Positions 22,957 through 34,731 of a stretch of 64,000 nucleotides of DNA are shown here, one piece after another. Position 1 is the stretch's first letter; each line of letters begins with the position of its first letter. The translations under genes were made by a program, and so were the position numbers. The stretch lies in the NCBI GenBank assembly GCA_949126835.1, contig OX421499.1, positions 12,645,128-12,709,127 of the forward strand. The letters are read 5' to 3'. This DNA comes from Anisus vortex. Lineage: Eukaryota > Mollusca > Gastropoda > Planorbidae. The notes beneath the pieces were generated by a model that saw only the letters and a program-made list of their open reading frames with translations, was not told where the DNA came from and searched no databases.

Positions 22957-23762
22957 AGAGAGAGTTATATAAGTATGTGTGAGTGTGTATGAGAGAGTTA
23001 TATAAGTATGTGTAAGTGTGTATGAGAGAGTTATATAAGTATGTGTGAGTGTGTATGAGAGAGTTATATAAGTATGTGTGAGTGTGTATGAGAGAGTTAT
23101 ATAAGTATGTGTGAGTGTGTATGAGAGAGAGATATAAGTATGTGTGAGTGTGTATGAGAGAGTTATATAAGTATGTGTGAGTGTGTATGAGAGAGTTATA
23201 TAAGTATGTGTGAGTGTGTATGAGAGAGAGATATAAGTATGTGTGAGTGTGTATGAGAGAGAGATATAAGTATGTGTGAGTGTGTATGAGAGAGAGATAT
23301 AAGTATGTGTGAGTGTGTATGAGAGAGTTATATAAGTATGTGTGAGTGTGTATGAGAGAGTTATATAAGTATGTGTGAGTGTGTATGAGAGAGTTATATA
23401 AGTATGTGTGAGTGTGTATGAGAGAGTTATATAAGTATGTGTGAGTGTGTATGAGAGAGTTATATAAGTATGTGTGAGTGTGTATGAGAGAGTTATATAA
23501 GTATGTGTGAGTGTGTATGAGAGAGTTATATAAGTATGTGTGAGTGTGTATGAGAGAGAGATATAAGTATGTGTGAGTGTGTATGAGAGAGTTATATAAG
23601 TATGTGTAAGTGTGTATGAGAGAGAGATATAAGTATGTGTGAGTGTGTATGAGAGAGAGATATAAGTATGTGTGAGTGTATATGAGAGAGTTATATAAGT
23701 ATGTGTGAGTGTGTATGAGAGAGTTATATAAGTATGTGTGAGTGTGTATGAGAGAGAGATAT
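22957..23762. repeat. 33-bp minisatellite, about 24 units
   Basis: The unit contains TTATATAAGTATGTGTGAGT and GTGTATGAGAGAG. Two interleaved variants differ at GAGAGTTATA versus GAGAGAGATA. Strict 33-bp period, non-coding. Confidence 0.95.
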
Positions 23763-23805
23763 ATTGTTATATAAAGTTAGAAGGATAGAAAATTAAAAAG
23801 AGTTT

Positions 23806-24183
<378 letters not shown>

Positions 24184-24715
24184 AAAATGTGTGTCTATAT
24201 TTGAATTCATTCTACAAAACACAATACAAATATCATAATACAAAGTCTATATATATTCCTACATTTAATAGAAACAAATTTTTCTTTTTGCTTTTCATGC
24301 CGGTTGTCTGTTTCAGATCTAAACATAAACAGACTTAAACAAACGCACAATATCTCACAATATCACACACTAACAGACAAGCAGCTGTACACATATAAGG
24401 TTATCACTGTGAACCTTCTAATTCCAGACAACATGAAGTGACTCCCAATGGCTTTCAACTCCAAACATGAATGAGAACAATTGCCTGTTTAGAGATTAAC
24501 AATCCTTGAAGCGAGTCAGTAAACAATCATTGATTGAAAGATACTCAGAGAAAAACATTGGAGCGAAGAAAATAAAGGGGTCGTTCACACATTACGTAGG
24601 AATAATATATTTTTACTACAGTAAATACAAACTGTTCAAAACTAATTAAAATGTAATTGTTATTCGTTAGTTTACAAGAAAGCAAGAACAATTATGAGTA
24701 TTCAAATCTATAAAA
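24184..24715. other. Spacer, nothing recognised
   Basis: No gene or repeat family was recognised. Confidence 0.4.
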
Positions 24716-25078
24716 TACAAGCTAAATTGCCCGGCGTTGCCCGGGGAAAAAATAAAACAGGTCTGTATAAGCGACAGATATTTTTTTAGAAACTAGAGAA
24801 AGCTATAAATCTATAGTTAACAATTATTTATTTTTTACTGAAGACATTTAGGAAAGTAATTTAAAATAAATATTGTAATCGGGTTAAAAATAGGCAAGTT
24901 TTTTTATTGAAATAAAATCTAAATTGCCTGATGTTACTCGTTGATTTACAAATATTTTTTTAATTAATATTAATTCAAATAAAACAAATTGTAGAAAGAA
25001 GGTATAGGCTAACTGGATTATCGAACCCGGGTCACCCGCATGACAGTTATCGACTTAGCTACCGTAGACAGATTAACT
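24716..25078 (-). mobile_element. SINE-F copy
   Basis: Matches 15988-16340 throughout: AAATTGCCCGGCGTTGCCC at the left, TTTTTTACTGAAGACATTTA in the middle, and a diverged tRNA-like head (ATCGAACCCGGGTCACCC) at the right on minus. Confidence 0.65.
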
Positions 25079-25311
25079 TTAATTAATGTACCAAGAACAT
25101 ATAATATAAAATGTTGTATAACATTAGTTGGAACTTTACTAGAATATGCACCTGCTGACTGAGATATAAGGATTAAAGTAAACCTATCACAATGCGAACA
25201 GTCACAACTAGCTAGTGTATTACTGATACTAAATCACTAAAATTAGAAACTCTGAGGTAAGAAGAATAATGAGCAAAAAAGTAATACTAAATAGTCTTAC
25301 ATTTTAAAGGG

Positions 25312-25600
25312 GCATGGTGGCCGTGCGGTAGAGCGTTCAGCTGACGTACCGAAGCTGAACAAAGCAATAATCTATTACAATACTCAGAACTTTTCTTATC
25401 ACAATTTATTACAGTTTTTTAAGAACAAAGACATGCAAGTTCTCTTTCTTTCGGAAAGGCATCCTGGCACGAAATGGGTTGACGGAACTTGTGGTGAAAA
25501 AAAAAACAATAGCCAAGCTTCATTTGAACGTATTAATCCGAGTGAATATTCCACACAAAACCAATGGTTAGCAAAGGGCACAATATCTTATATATTACAG
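25312..25600 (+). mobile_element. SINE-C head fragment followed by a diverged LINE-B 3' copy
   Basis: 25312-25350 reads GGGGCATGGTGGCCGTGCGG TAGAGCG, a SINE-C head. 25355-25600 is an old LINE-B copy (TTCTCTTTCTTTCGGAAAGG, GGCACGAAATGGGTTG). The pogo-like element begins immediately after it. Confidence 0.6.
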
Positions 25601-25971
25601 TAGGGGAGACCGGGGCTAGTCCGCCATAGGGGTACATTCGCCATGGTGGTATTGCGCACAAACTGAGTTATTTTTAGACTGGACGACACTACCACGCCGT
25701 TCAGTAATTGCGTCTGGTTGATCTTGTGTATGTGTTAAATAACTACAAATCTAGACTGCTCTACTACCGTGATATTTGTGTTTTTTTAGTAGGTAAGTGA
25801 TTTTTTCTTCGTACTACATCTCCTCATATTACGCAAGAAGTAGTAAAGGCTATTAAACGACACTGCATGTTATCAAAACACTGGCTCTCCTTGATACATT
25901 CATGGTGTCACGTTGTCGCTTTCTTTACCAAGGCTGCTGTAATGGATTGATAATCGTAGAAAGGTGATAGT

Positions 25972-26034
25972 GGGGCAGGTTCGCCAACACTGGCTGGGGC
26001 ATATCCGACAGATGGGTGAACCTGCCCCAATGAG
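25972..26034. repeat. Short inverted repeat inside the pogo-like element
   Basis: GGGGCAGGTTCGCC and GGTGAACCTGCCCC form 12-14-bp arms around about 34 nt. It may be the remains of a nested miniature element or a hairpin. Confidence 0.5.
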
Positions 26035-26124
26035 AATCTGTCTGTGTTCGGCCCGCTGAAAAAAACGCCTATGGCAAGCTCAGCAAAACTGACTTTGATA
26101 TCATTCTGGCTCCCCATTGACAAT

Positions 26125-27035
26125 TTATCAACTTCCAGAGATTGTTAATGAGGCATGGGGTCCCACTATGACAGTGCAGAACATCATTTAAGGATTTGCA
26201 AAAGCAGACATCTATCCTTACAGTCCTGACACTTTCCAAGAAAACGATTTCTGTCCCTCTTCAGTGACTGATTGAGACAATCCACTACAACTAGAAACTT
26301 CTCGCCAGAAACATCAGCCAGGCCCTTCTCAACAGGACTAACCAGAACTTTCTCACCAGGACCAACCAGAACTTTCTCACCAGGACAAACCAAAATTTTC
26401 TCACCAGGACCAACCAGAAGTTTTTAGCCAGGATCAACCTAGCCCTTCTCGCCATGATCAACCAGAAACTTCTCGCCAGGATCAAACAGGCCCTTCTCGC
26501 CAGGATCAACAGGCCCTTCTCGCCAGGATCAACCAGGCCCTTCTTGCCAGGATAAACCAGACCCTTCTCGACATTATCAAACAGGCCTATCTCAAGGGCA
26601 AGGAACACCGGTGCGGCTTGTAGCAGCAGCTGACTTATCGCCTGTTTAAATTAAGCCTCACCCCAAAACTCCTCCGCGAAAGTTACCAACACGCGGGAAA
26701 AGGAAGAGCAAAAGCTGCATTCTGACAGACACGCCAGAAAAAGCGAAACTTAGAACTGAACCATTTGGAAAAAAAGCGCAAGAAAAGCGCAAAGCGACCT
26801 GGAAAAAAGACTTCAGTTGTGAATAAGAAAAAGCAAAAAGAAGCACTGCAAAGGAATAGTCATCAGAGGAAGAAGATGAGAAATGGCATTTTCTCAATTG
26901 TCTCTTAAAGTGGTCTCACATTAAAAAGGAATCCTGGATACAATGTCTGCAGTGCATAGAATGGTCACATGAACATTGTATTGGAGACAAATGTGACTAT
27001 TACACATGCCACTACTGTGCATCAAGTGACTCTTG
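26125..27035 (+). pseudogene. Relic of a pogo-type DDE transposase C-terminus
   Basis: The plus strand reads PEIVNEAWGPTMTVQNII, stop, GFAKADIYPYSPDTF and CPSSVTD, the block that follows the DDE domain in pogo/Tigger transposases. A degenerate tandem region (26290-26590) with DQPE-S-RQ-type units follows. The end is a Cys/His block (WIQCLQCIEWSHEHC, then CDYYTCHYC) like the zinc-binding tails of many invertebrate members. A stop inside the conserved block and frame changes make it a pseudogene. The catalytic core was not found. Confidence 0.7.
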
Positions 27036-27549
27036 ACTATTTCGAATGATGCTTTTGAATTTGAATCGTTATGAAACCTCAAAATAAAGTTACACTTTGT
27101 ATTCAGTTAAAGTTTGATTCATTCATTTTGGGATCAAAACAGTTCTTCATCTAGATCCAACTTGGTTACTTTTTATTCTTTAAATCTATACCGAAATTTG
27201 GAACCATAAACATAAATAAAGCTTGCCTTGTACTTTTTGGTATCGAGTGTTTAAGCCTTGTTTTAGTGAATTCTTTTGCATGTGGCGGATTTGCCCCTCA
27301 TGGGCATATGTGCCCCACATGTCTGACGAACTTGCCCCGCATGTGGGGCACATTCGCCCACACAGCAGAGTGACCTCACATTTGATTTTATTGTGTGATT
27401 TGGGGCAGAGGTTTCCCAAAATCCTTCTAGCTTATATTAACTGAATAGTTGGGGAATGATTATGAGAATCGGCAAAGAATTCCATCCAGAAATAAACCCT
27501 GAATAGCTAAAAATGTTAAAAATGGGCGGACTAGCCCCGGTCTCCCCTA

Positions 27550-27880
27550 TTGCGTCCTATGAAATAAACTTATTTATATATATGGAAGGATATTCGATAA
27601 CGTAAAAGACAATATCTTTTTTTAGTCAAAAGAATTAAAAGTATTGCTTACGTCACAGTTTCTAGAGCCCAACCCCACCCTTTTGCATATCTTGACCCCA
27701 TGCTCATGTATGCATTCATGAGACAACCTCCAGAAAATGACGGCCATGATTTATCGTCTGCAATTTAATCAAAAGGGTTGCTGGGAAGGAAAAATGCCGC
27801 CGTTATTTTATATATGCATAGTTTTATGAAATTGAGGTCAGGAGTAAGGACTTTTGTGGTGGGGGCCGGGGGGGGGGAGA
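27550..27880. other. Spacer, nothing recognised
   Basis: No gene was recognised; a G-rich run (GGGGGCCGGGGGGGGG) lies at about 27860. Confidence 0.4.
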
Positions 27881-28200
27881 GTTGGGGGTTTAACCGCTCT
27901 ACCCGAGGTCATCAGCTCAAACTGCATGTTCCACACGCACGCACCGCCGTCTATAAATATTCTTTTTTGTCCGTCAGCCATGAGACTGTGGAACACACTG
28001 GACCAGGCCTCCATCACTGTCCTTTCTGTGCAGGCTTTCAAATTTTCACTGAAGGGCTGGACTAAATACCTCAAGTGAAACTCTGCCATCTGTCGATGAT
28101 TGTTGTTTGTGATGTTTTAAAATTGTATATGTATGTAGTTAAATTCTGGACTTCTCCCTCCGCCCTAACGGGGTCTGCGCAATAATAAGAAGATGACGAA
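27881..28200 (+). pseudogene. Non-LTR ORF2 C-terminal fragment
   Basis: An open frame ends MRLWNTLDQASITVLSVQAF KFSLKGW, equivalent to the LWNSLP...F..L motif at the C-terminus of non-LTR ORF2 proteins. It is followed by a noncoding end with AATAATAAGAAGATGA. Clade uncertain; distinct from LINE-B. Confidence 0.6.
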
Positions 28201-28845
28201 GAAACGGTTATAATTGATGGGGAGCTTTTGAAGGGTAAGGTGATTCTATGACAATAAGATCGACATAGGTGGCGCTGGTGGTAATAAAAGGGGGTACTCA
28301 AAAGGTGGCGTTCCCCCTTCCCCATCCGCCTCTGTGGATTATTCTTCCGTTTCTGCGCAGAACTTCTGTCTGTAGGATATATTTCGCCCCTCCTTCCACC
28401 CTACCCCTTATCTTTCACATTCATTTAAGTCGGCGCTTTTTGCCCGTGGCAAACATTTCTTTTTCAGGGAACATTTTTTTGCTGGACACGCCACTGGGCG
28501 AAAACATAATAGAGCTCGTGTGAGTGTGTGCATGTGTGTGTGTGCGTGAGTGAGAGCGAGAGAGAGGGGAGAGAGTATTTTAGTGTTTGTATGTATGCAA
28601 ATGATAGATATTCGATTAAGTCCAAGATAAAGTAGGATGGAGGATAAAGAAAAGGAAGGGTTCAACAGACGTGAACCGGAAACGAATGTAGAGAGGGAGG
28701 GAGGGGAGAGATAGAGAGAGAGAGAGAGAGAGTAGAGAGAAACAGAACGCTATTAGAGAAGGAAATAAAAAAAAACGACAGGAAGAGCACAATTCAAGAA
28801 AAGAAAGAGGTCTGGAGGGGGTCATTGAGTCTATTCATTTCTGAG
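28201..28845. repeat. Spacer with GA/TG-rich simple sequence
   Basis: 28201-28520 is unassigned, comparatively GC-rich sequence. GT- and GA-rich simple repeats follow at 28515-28580 and 28690-28740. Confidence 0.5.
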
Positions 28846-28990
28846 AGGTACCTGACAGTAGTTGGGGGACAAAATAATTGCTTTTGGGGGAATAGTGCTG
28901 GCCACATCATCCCCTAGTACGCCATGGCTACGGACACTCGTGAACGCTGCATCACAGGCCCTTAAGATATAATCTGTCAGACGGGGGCCA
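28846..28990 (+). mobile_element. SINE-C body fragment
   Basis: GGTACCTGACAGTAGTTGGG, then CCCCTAGTACGCCATGGC and GTGAACGCTGCATCAC follow the order of the SINE-C body. The tRNA-like head is missing. Confidence 0.65.
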
Positions 28991-29884
28991 CTTTACTATA
29001 GAACTATAGGGGAGCAGATAACAAAAGACATTATAAATAAATATGCTTGTCTGGAATGGAGTACAATATATCAAACCGCTCTGCAGACTGGTTTTGATTC
29101 TTTAAAAATATGAAAAGCAGTGGATAATAATAATAAACTGTCTGCCTTTGTATGTCTTCCTATAACTAATGTCTGAGGCATCGCACACAGCATTAGGGGG
29201 AGTTCTGGAACATAAACGAACATACCAAGAGACAACGCCCAGCAGGAAAGTCTTAACTCCATTAACTTTTGTTTGTATAGATATTTACCCTCCCCCCCCC
29301 TATCTATTTTTTGTGCGGATGGGCGGAGGGATCCTGCTTTTAACAGTGGGCCCAGTTTGTCTGACGCTTAGTGACTGGATTAAATCTGACTCAATCAGGA
29401 ATGAACAAGAGAAATCCATTTCACTAATCCCGACTGAGGAACTTGTTCCATTCATCTTAAAAGGAACAAGTGCTTTTTTCCCTTCTTTAAAGACCAGAGG
29501 CAGAGTTTAGAGAGAAAGAGAGAAAATATTATGTAGGTTTTTTTTTTTTTAAGTATGGATAAATGTAAGAAATGAATAAAGTCCCAAAGCAATAGCTAGT
29601 AGTGTAAATATACTCATTTAATTTTATTCTATGAAGTGTGTAATGTATTCTGTTTGTGTACATTGCTATAAATAAAGCGTTTGTTTAGACAATAAAGTAA
29701 TTCTTACTGTTGAATTACTATTGAATATCATTACTCTAGATATATTAGAGTGATATATGAATGGATAGGAAAGTCTTAGAATATAATAGGTATATAGATT
29801 TAGATTGTCGGTGGTAAAGATCATACATATTCCATTGATAGATTACACATACAATAGACAGATGCGAAAACAAAAGAATAAAAG
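28991..29884. other. Spacer, nothing recognised
   Basis: The ORF at 29169-29510 shows no recognisable domain. A CTCTGCAGACTGG block at about 29080 recurs at about 680. Confidence 0.4.
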
Positions 29885-30080
29885 TACTCCTTCATCCCAA
29901 GTGGCACCCGGGCATGGAATGGGTTGCCTGAACAAACCAGGAAAACATGTAACTTAACATCATTTAAAATAATAATCAAAATGCAAAAAATAGACACATA
30001 CCACGTATGAGCATATGACGCATTAATTTTCTGTATAGAAGGAGCGTCCGTAATATATAAGATTAGAAGATAAGATAAAA
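29885..30080 (+). mobile_element. LINE-B 3' copy
   Basis: CTCCTTCATCCCAAGTGGCA, GGGCATGGAATGGGTTGCCT, then GAGCGTCCGTAATATATAAG and AGATAAGATAA: ORF2 C-terminus and complete 3' tip. Confidence 0.8.
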
Positions 30081-30282
30081 TGTTACGGATGCTTAAATAG
30101 ATAGATATATAGATAAATGAATACATGAAAAGATATATAGATTGATTGACAATGGGATGTAAGGATAGAGAGTTAGTTTAGATTGTGCTTTTTCTTTCAA
30201 AGATAGATTCACACGTAATCTAGTGTATAGATAGAGAGATAGATACAGGGATAGAATGATAACTCAAGTCACTGTTATTTTA

Positions 30283-30490
30283 TCTTATTCATAACAGACG
30301 CTCATTCTATAAAGAAGATTATTGCGTCCTACGCTCATCCGTGGTCCGAGTCTAGTCTTGCATTTTTATCAATGTTTTAAGTGGTGTTAAGCTACTGGTT
30401 TTCCTCGTTCGTTCAGGCAACCCATTCCATGCCCAAATGCAACTTGGGAAGAAAGAGTATTTAAATGCATTTGTTCTCGTGCGTTCTTAA
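30283..30490 (-). mobile_element. LINE-B 3' copy, reverse
   Basis: TTATCTTATTCATAACAGAC (tail), ATTATTGCGTCCTACGCTCA, CAACCCATTCCATGCCC: the same 3' end on the other strand, facing the copy at 29885 with about 200 bp between. Confidence 0.8.
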
Positions 30491-32399
30491 GTTTTAAAAT
30501 AGCTACGTGCACTTTTATGCCTCAAAGGTTACACTCCAGGTCTCTTAAACTCAACAAACATGAGTTTGCAATATAAACGTTTAATATCGATAGGACAATA
30601 GCTGCAACCTCAATTCTTACGTCACATACCAAAATCCATTTACATTCTACACTGTCTCTCCACAAGCCAAAAACCTCTCTCCTAAAAAAACACACACACT
30701 CCTTTATATTGGGCCAGGTGTGTCCGTGTTCACAAAACCTGCTGTTGTTTTACATTTCTTTCTGTGACCATAGCGGTCACCACAGTGAGAAGGGGAGGTA
30801 ACTGGTCGTATAGTACATAAACCAGTTGACCTTCTAAAATATAACTGTAACAGTCACAGATAGATGAATATATCAATAGATGATCAACGATAGATAGATT
30901 GGTTAAGCAAAAGATTGAGGATTGAGTGATTGATTGATTGATGAACAGATACATAGAGTGACCTATCTTTGCGTTAGGATAGATGAGAAAGATGGGATAG
31001 ATGAGAAAGACGAAATAGACTAGATAGATCAGATATATCAGATAGATCAGATAGACCAGATAGATCAGATAGATCAGATAGATCAGATCAAATACATTAG
31101 ATAGTTTAAATAAATTAGTTAGATTAAATAGATTAGATAGATATATAGTCTGATTTATTGATAGATCGGTAGATTGAGTGAAGAGCTGGCCAAAATAAAT
31201 TCTGAAGTGACATAGAGTCTAAGGGACATTTATTTTAAAACGAATTTTAACAAAATTAGTAAAATTTTGAAAATTCTTTACCTGTTATAAAATCACAAAT
31301 AATCCAATGAAATCACAGTTTGATAACTTCGTTATAAGCAAACTTATAAAAATAACAAAATGTATAGTTAGATCTATAAACTAAAAACTAGAAGTCCTAA
31401 TTTTAATATGGGCACATATTCTTGAAGATAAGAAATTCTTGGCATTTTTTCCCCCTAGAAAAAAACAAGAGAAAAAAAAACATAACAGTTTCATTACAAA
31501 GCGTCCAACAGTGTCCGAATTGAACATCTCAATAATGAAGACGCGATTCACGTTGTAAATGAAGATCACCAAAAAAATACAAAGAAAAAACAACAAAAAA
31601 CAACAACAAAAAAAAAAAAAAAAACATAAACACGGGTTGAAAAACACAGCTTTTTAAAGTAGAAGTTTGAGCAATATATTTTTAAAAAAAATCAGCTGTT
31701 ACATACACCTGTAAGTGTAAAGATGTAAGTGGTTTGTGACAGTTAGTCTGTCACACGGAGAATTGTCACACTCTTAAAGGCTTAACAAAATAGTTGACAG
31801 AAGTCTGCGTTCATTTAAATCGGTTCCTTACCAACAATGTTTACCTATCGGATTGGATACAATGTAATATTATGTTTTGTTTGTCTTGTAGCTATGAAAA
31901 TACACTAAGTTATGGTTTTAGTATTGATCCAAGACCGGAAGTTGTGTGTGTGTGTGTTTGTTGTTGTGGTGATTACTGAAAACCGGAAAACACTAGTCGT
32001 GTCTTAAGCTTGACCACCCCTCCTTGAAAGGTCACTCGCATAATTGAAACACCACAAATTTAACAACGGCGAAAGGTGAAAGGTCGAAGCGCTGTATCCT
32101 CGAACCCCATTACTACTGGACGCTAGTATTATATTTTTTCACATCGATACTCTCAAAGCAAACTGTTAAGGTGGAGGGAGTTCGGAGAGAAGAGGGAGAA
32201 AGAAGGGAGTGGGGTGGGGGGCTTGTTATCTAGCTAGCCGCCCTTGTGATTCTGGAAGTCACTCCCCCACCTCCTTACCACCCCCCACCCTTAAGGCCAA
32301 GATTTTTTTCTGGACACAGATATTTCTTTCTTTTTTTTTGTTGTGAAGGTAATTTCGAGTGGAGATATTGTCTGTAATGATGTGGGAGTAGGGAGGCAG
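30491..32399. repeat. Spacer with GATCAGATA repeats and poly(A)
   Basis: Degenerate GATCAGATA/GATTAGATA repeats at about 30960-31150 and an A-rich run at about 31575-31625. No gene was recognised. Confidence 0.5.

Positions 32400-32400
<1 letters not shown>

Positions 32401-32485
<85 letters not shown>
32401..32485. repeat. (GA)n microsatellite
   Basis: About 42 uninterrupted GA dinucleotides; the Leu/Ser-repeat ORFs on minus are artefacts. Confidence 0.95.
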
Positions 32486-32487
<2 letters not shown>

Positions 32488-34314
32488 TTGAGTAGATTGT
32501 CGTTGATTGGTCCTTCCACTATCCACAAATTGTTTCCTACTATTTGAAGCTACTTTTTACAAATCATTAGTGGTATTTCAAGATACCCGGGGAATAAGAA
32601 ACAACAACTTCAATCAGTCCAATGTTTTTAAAAATGTAAATTTAACTGACAATGACAAATTAATGACCAGAAATAACTTATGTAATATTTTATAGTTTAG
32701 CTCTTCGTTGTATTTATTACAGTTTAGCAGTTAAAAACATGTAACCTACCAGCGGATTTGTATATTTTCGTCGTCTGATGTGAAATCTGTCCTTAAGTCT
32801 TCTGTAGATAGATTGTGTAGTTGTCTATCAACAGTTAAGTTTATTTATAAAGCAGCTGTAGCAATTCAGATTATTTGCAAAGCTTTTGTAACAGTTAAGT
32901 TTATTTGTAAGGCAGTTATTAGACTTATACCGTGTCATATTTTGTTGTCATCATTAATCTGCTCATGAGGGAAATAGTTTAGATTTTTCATATATCTGCT
33001 CTATGCAGAAACCGCAGTGGCATAAACTCTTCCAGGAGGACCCATCTTATTTTCCAAAACGACAAAGGTTTGTTTTTGGTTGGTCTATGTATACACACTC
33101 ATAAACCCTAGAAATAACAGCTATATAGAGCAAAACATTGTTTAAGCAATCACCTTAATTTACTTTTAAAATTTATATGTATATAATGTTCATGTTTTAA
33201 AAATACTTTTTGGCCATTTTATACTTTATTTATTTCGATATTAATATCTTAAAATAATATATAGGCCTAATCTACATAATATGCATGCTTTTGTCTTATC
33301 ACATTCACTAGGCTACAGCTCAAATTTTATCTAAAGATATTTTAATTATAGGTTGGTTTTGTCTTAAATTACAAGTCCAATAAATCTATGCAGTAATTAA
33401 AGCGAAAATTGACTTTAAAATATTTATTATATCATGCACATTTATTATATGGTGTCTTATCGCAAATAGTAAAACGCATCCAATTGTTCAATGGAAAGAT
33501 AAGAATAAGACTGCAGACGTTAAAAGGAATCTCTGTTTCTCTTTTTTCCCCTCCAATTTCTCATTTTCTGCTTGGCTTGTCCGTGTTGCCAGATTTTAAA
33601 ACGAAACATTAATTCCTGTAATCCTGGCCAGTTTAGCTCATGGAACAACTTTCTGCCAGGGGGAACAACAAAAAAATCATTGATGAGCAAAGGGCAGTAA
33701 CCCACTTTAAAATAAAAGACAATGTATTATGTATTATTTTCTCTGTATGGCGGCATGCATATAAAAAACGTTTAATATAAATGCTACAATATGTGTTGCG
33801 AATACATTGATTTTGCAATGAACTATGAAAATATAATAATAAGTGTAGGCCTACCATTTACTATAATATATTAGATGTTTAAAAAGTACAATATCATTTC
33901 TCTAAATGTAATGCAAAGCGGGCATACCACTGTTTTTTCCCGTCGATACGATGTGGTGTCCCGCTGGGAAGGCAGAAACTTGTAGTTAGATGGAAAGAGG
34001 CACAGCGAAATGAAGAGAAAAAGACAGAGAGAGGAACAAAGAAAGAGATAATGAGAGAGTTATAAAGAGAGGTAGGCTACAGAGAGAAAGACATGTATAT
34101 ATATATATAGAGAGAGAGAAAGAGAGAGAGGGGGGGAGAGAGAGAGAAAGTGAAAAACAGATGCACTGAGTTAGACACAAAGAGATAGAATAAGGTTATA
34201 GGAAACATAAAGAGATAGAGAGACAGTTAAATTAGAAAGAAAAAAACATTTTTTTTAGAAATAGCATTTTTAATTGGTATAAAACCTGAACACCTCTATT
34301 GAATTTCATTCAAA
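32486..34314. other. Spacer downstream of the P450 gene
   Basis: AT-rich, with GA-rich simple sequence at 33965-34230. No coding region was recognised. Confidence 0.45.
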
Positions 34315-34315
34315 C

Positions 34316-34321
34316 TTTATT
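34316..34321 (-). terminator. Candidate polyadenylation signal of the P450 gene
   Basis: AATAAA on minus, about 77 nt beyond the stop codon. A second AATAAA lies at about 34365-34370, closer to the stop. Either would give a short 3' UTR. Confidence 0.5.
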
Positions 34322-34397
34322 AAACCTCCCATTGTATAAAATATCAACATTGTTCATATTTTGTTTTATTAATAACTTAAGAATGTTATTCTTCCAT

Positions 34398-34731
34398 CTA
34401 ACGAGGTGTAAACACAGCCTGGAAATCCAAGGGCTTCAAGGTCAGTCCATACTTGCTGTCAATGACCGGGTCATCTCCCCCGGCGCCCGCCATCCTGCAT
34501 GTCTGGACCAGCCTGGTGAAGAACATCAGGATCTCCATCCGGGCCAGGTACTCCCCGGGACACTTCCGGCGCCCGGCCCCGTACGGAAGAAAGTTGTCCG
34601 TCATGCACCGGTCCACTTGCCCGGCAGCGTCCAGGAATCGCGACGGGTTGAAGGTTTCGGGGTCCTGGAAATAGTGGCGGTCCCTGGTGACGGACCACAG
34701 GTTGACGAAGACCAAGGTTTTCTCCGGGATT
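34398..34731 (-). CDS. P450 exon 7 (haem-binding loop and C-terminus)
   Basis: Residues 391-501 and stop TAG. Acceptor CTCCCCCAG|AATCC. Carries [10 protein letters not shown] and [13 protein letters not shown] with C448 as the predicted haem-iron ligand; ends ...VFTPR. Confidence 0.95.

Larger units (their letters stand above)
25603..27547 (+). mobile_element. Pogo-like (Tc1/mariner) DNA transposon, decayed
   Basis: Perfect 23-bp inverted termini begin GGGGAGACCGGGGCTAGTCC; TA lies on each side (25601-25602 and 27548-27549), the Tc1/mariner-type duplication. The interior retains the C-terminal part of a pogo/Tigger-type transposase at about 26125-27035, whose stops show it is dead. 1,945 bp. 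Confidence 0.8.
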
